From contig JAHCKI010000114.1 of the NCBI GenBank assembly GCA_026125865.1, forward strand, positions 1 through 7,434: a stretch of 7,434 nt of DNA, given 5' to 3'. Position numbers and translations under genes: made by a program. The stretch is from Rhodospirillales bacterium (GTDB lineage: Bacteria > Pseudomonadota > Alphaproteobacteria > Rhodospirillales > Defluviicoccaceae). This document shows, one piece after another, positions 5,922 to 7,434 of the stretch (positions within the stretch are counted from its first letter, which is position 1; every line of letters begins with the position of its first letter). The notes below the pieces were generated by a model. That model was not told the origin of the DNA, did no database searches, and saw only the letters and a list, made by a program, of their open reading frames with translations.

Positions 5922-6524
5922 TCAGGGACGGCGGCGGCGGAGGAGGACGTAGAGGGCGCCCATGCCGCCGTGGGCGGACGAGGCATAGGCGAACGCCAGG
6001 ACGCGATCGCGGCAGGGAGGCTCGTTGAGCCATTGGGGTACGGACGTGCGGAGAACGCCGCGTCCGCCCTCGACGCGCAGCCCCTTGCCGGTGATGACCA
6101 GGATGCAGCGGCGCCCCACCGCTTGCGATACATCCAGATAGCGTTCGAGATGCCGGCGCGCGTTTTCGTACGTGTAGCCGTGCAAGTCGATTTCGCCTTC
6201 GACCGGGATCAACCCGCGGCGCAGTCGTGTGAGGGTCCGCTTGTCGATACCGGCCGCCGATCCATGGCTCAGATCCGGCTCGCGGGCCGGTGGACTTTGG
6301 GGACGATCGGCTTGAGGGCTGGCCGGTCTTTTTCGCGCCGGTTGCGGCGTTGCCACGGAAGTGTCGCCGGCTGCCTCCGATTCAGGTTCGTCCGTGCCCA
6401 GGCCAGTGGGCGAATTCGGCGATGCCTTGTCGAGCCGCTTGGTTCCAACCGTCACCCGCTGCCACAGTTCTTGTTCCTCCGTGGTTAGGCCGCGGCGCCG
6501 GCCATCCTCACTTTTCTTTGCCAT
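5922..6524 (-). CDS. Smr-domain protein (MutS2/Smr-type nuclease domain)
   Basis: This 200-residue protein has a C-terminal Smr domain (about 108-197). The signatures are EIDLHGYTYENARRHLERYL (111-130, with the LDLHG-type motif as IDLHG at 112-116), ILVITGKG (141-148), GVLRTSVPQWL (156-166) and HGGMGALYVLLRR (185-197). Smr domains in other proteins bind or cut nucleic acid; this stand-alone alphaproteobacterial type has no settled role that I know. The N-terminus MAKKSEDGRRRGLTTEEQELWQRVT matches the usual start of these proteins. Residues 31-90 are rich in Pro, Ser, Ala and charged residues and look disordered. I start it at the ATG at 6524, because the upstream extension to 6716 is merely lutC read in another frame. 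It overlaps lutC by 17 nt, shows no clear ribosome binding site, and ends convergent to hslU. Confidence 0.93.
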   Translation of the reverse strand: MAKKSEDGRRRGLTTEEQELWQRVTVGTKRLDKASPNSPTGLGTDEPESEAAGDTSVATPQPARKRPASPQADRPQSPPAREPDLSHGSAAGIDKRTLTRLRRGLIPVEGEIDLHGYTYENARRHLERYLDVSQAVGRRCILVITGKGLRVEGGRGVLRTSVPQWLNEPPCRDRVLAFAYASSAHGGMGALYVLLRRRRP

Positions 6525-7194
6525 CGCAAACAAGAATGTGAAGACGGCGCGGGCCATGGGCGCCGAGCAGCAGCGTTTGTTCGATATCGGCCGTGCGCGA
6601 AGGGCCCGAAACCCAGTTGACGACCCGCGGCATGGCGCCATGCCCGCGTGCTCCGCGTAGCCTGGCCCAGGCATCCTCGTACGCGCCGACGATGCGGGCA
6701 ACGGGCAGCACGACAATGTGCGCCAGCGGCAGGAAATTGAGGGAAGTGGGTGACTCCGGCGACGAAACCAACATCAGCGTTCCGGTCTCCGCGATCCCGG
6801 CGAAAGCGGCGGTTACGCTGGCTGTGTCGCGATCTTCGGCGGCGCCGGTTTCCACATTGATGCCCCGTTCCTTGGACCACCGGATCTTTGCCAGGAGCTC
6901 GTCGGTGCCGACGCGCGCAAATAACGGTAGTTCCGCCTCACGAAGGTATTGGGCGACGGCCGCAGGCACGGCCTTGATGGCGCGGAGGCGTTCAACCGTG
7001 GCGTTCACTCGTTCCGCTTCCGAAATGAACAGCTCCACCCGCTCGGCGGGAGGCAAGTTGCCTCGTTCGGGAACGATGTTGGGGCGGGGTTGGTCGAGCT
7101 TGCCTTGCAGGGTCGATGTCACTTCCGGAGGCAGTGGTCCGCGGCCGAGGGAAGAGCGGATGGCGTCCAGCGTTTTCGCGCGCGAATCACTCAT
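6508..7194 (-). CDS. lutC: Lactate utilisation protein C (LutC, DUF162/LUD family)
   Basis: This 228-residue protein belongs to the LUD family. LutA, LutB and LutC together oxidise L-lactate to pyruvate; LutC's own biochemical part is not well defined. Diagnostic segments are GIAETGTLMLVSSPESPTSLNFLPLAHIVVLP (133-164), ARIVGAYEDAWARLR (166-180) and SGPSRTADIEQTLLLGAHGPRRLHILV (197-222), all close to the family consensus. The start is the ATG at 7194, giving MSDSRAKTLDAIRSSL, typical of LutC; an extension to 7395 would only be lutB read out of frame. The ATGA at 7194-7191 overlaps the lutB stop, so the two are probably translated together. The 3' end runs 17 nt into the smr gene. Length is normal. 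Confidence 0.95.
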   Translation of the reverse strand: MSDSRAKTLDAIRSSLGRGPLPPEVTSTLQGKLDQPRPNIVPERGNLPPAERVELFISEAERVNATVERLRAIKAVPAAVAQYLREAELPLFARVGTDELLAKIRWSKERGINVETGAAEDRDTASVTAAFAGIAETGTLMLVSSPESPTSLNFLPLAHIVVLPVARIVGAYEDAWARLRGARGHGAMPRVVNWVSGPSRTADIEQTLLLGAHGPRRLHILVCDGKEK

Positions 7195-7434
7195 GACCGT
7201 GCCCCGCCGCGCGCCGTCCACTGCTGCTGAAAGGTCCGCCCTTGCGGCGCCGGCATGTCCCTGGCCTCCGTCCAGCCTCCGGCCAAGGGCACGCTCTTGA
7301 AGCGTCCGCGCCGACGGCCAAGCGCGCCAAGGACGCCCGCCTTGATCCGCGTTGCGAGATGATAGAGCGCCGGCCTTTGCGCCAGAAAGGCCCACGCACG
7401 CAGTCCCAGACGCAGCGGTTTCGGGGTGAGGTTG
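7191..7434 (-). CDS. lutB: Lactate utilisation iron-sulfur protein B (LutB), C-terminal 80 residues only
   Basis: The last 80 codons of lutB enter from the right edge; the rest, including the ferredoxin-like 4Fe-4S cysteine motifs, lies outside. In the visible part, KPLRLGLRAWAFLAQRPALYHLATRI (5-30) and GGWTEARDMPAPQGRTFQQQW (52-72) match the C-terminal domain of LutB/LldF-type proteins, whose ending is typically a GWT-x-x-RD-x-PAP-x-x-x-TF-x-x-x-W pattern. The TGA at 7193-7191 overlaps the lutC ATG. LutB is an iron–sulfur component of lactate oxidation and probably passes electrons between LutA and the respiratory chain. The assignment is supported both by the motif and by the lutC neighbour. 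No cysteine occurs in this fragment. Confidence 0.9.
   Translation of the reverse strand, partial: NLTPKPLRLGLRAWAFLAQRPALYHLATRIKAGVLGALGRRRGRFKSVPLAGGWTEARDMPAPQGRTFQQQWTARGGARS

Noticed and set aside
6525..6716. N-terminal extension of the Smr protein upstream of the ATG at 6524
   Set aside because: The extra 64 residues are lutC read in another frame and show no family similarity; MAKKSEDGRRRGLTTEEQELW is the usual Smr-protein start.
7195..7395. N-terminal extension of LutC upstream of the ATG at 7194
   Set aside because: This stretch encodes the conserved LutB C-terminus in a different frame, ending in an ATGA overlap with lutC, so the extension is spurious.
1..7434. Search by eye for CRISPR repeats, IS ends, attachment sites, tRNAs and defence or toxin genes
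   Set aside because: Nearly all of the window is accounted for by conserved housekeeping genes, the two gaps are 174 and 53 nt, and no repeated units or foreign-looking composition were seen.

Overview
The window is GC-rich (roughly 60% by eye) and tightly packed, with almost every junction overlapping or separated by only a few bases. The gene order (hslVU divergent from a hisB–DUF2628–hisH–hisA–hisF–hisE block, with an Smr-domain gene convergent to hslU) and the protein sequences point to an alphaproteobacterium, probably Rhodospirillales-like. That placement rests on family recall, not on a search. I see no IS element, CRISPR array, tRNA, rRNA, phage gene or sign of recent transfer.

Layout. 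(1) Positions 1-3835, minus strand: a histidine-biosynthesis operon transcribed right to left as hisB, a DUF2628 membrane protein, hisH, hisA, hisF, hisE and a HIT-family (HinT-like) gene cut by the left edge. Four junctions are stop/start overlaps (TTGA, ATGA, ATGA, TAATG) and the other two gaps are 5 and 13 nt, so translational coupling along the whole unit is likely. (2) Positions 3836-4009: a divergent regulatory region with a plausible housekeeping promoter for hisB on the minus strand and a CTTGAC...CCTACAT promoter, resembling heat-shock (RpoH) promoters, for hslV on the plus strand. (3) Positions 4010-5868, plus strand: hslV and hslU, the two-subunit ATP-dependent HslUV protease, joined by an ATGA overlap. 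(4) Positions 5869-5921: a short convergent gap with a small GC stem-loop. (5) Positions 5922-7434, minus strand: the end of lutB, then lutC, then an Smr-domain gene, in transcription order and overlapping one another.

Function. HisE acts early in the histidine pathway (phosphoribosyl-ATP to phosphoribosyl-AMP), HisA isomerises ProFAR to PRFAR, HisH/HisF form the glutamine-dependent IGP synthase, and HisB dehydrates IGP. hisG, hisI, hisC and hisD are not in the window. HslV degrades proteins unfolded by HslU. LutB and LutC belong to the iron–sulfur L-lactate oxidation system; lutA would lie beyond the right edge if present.

This is essentially a housekeeping region. The points worth a second look are modest: an uncharacterised membrane protein embedded in the his operon and followed by a TTG-started hisH, a HIT gene coupled to hisE, the putative heat-shock promoter, and an Smr gene overlapping lutC. 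I found no convincing new system.
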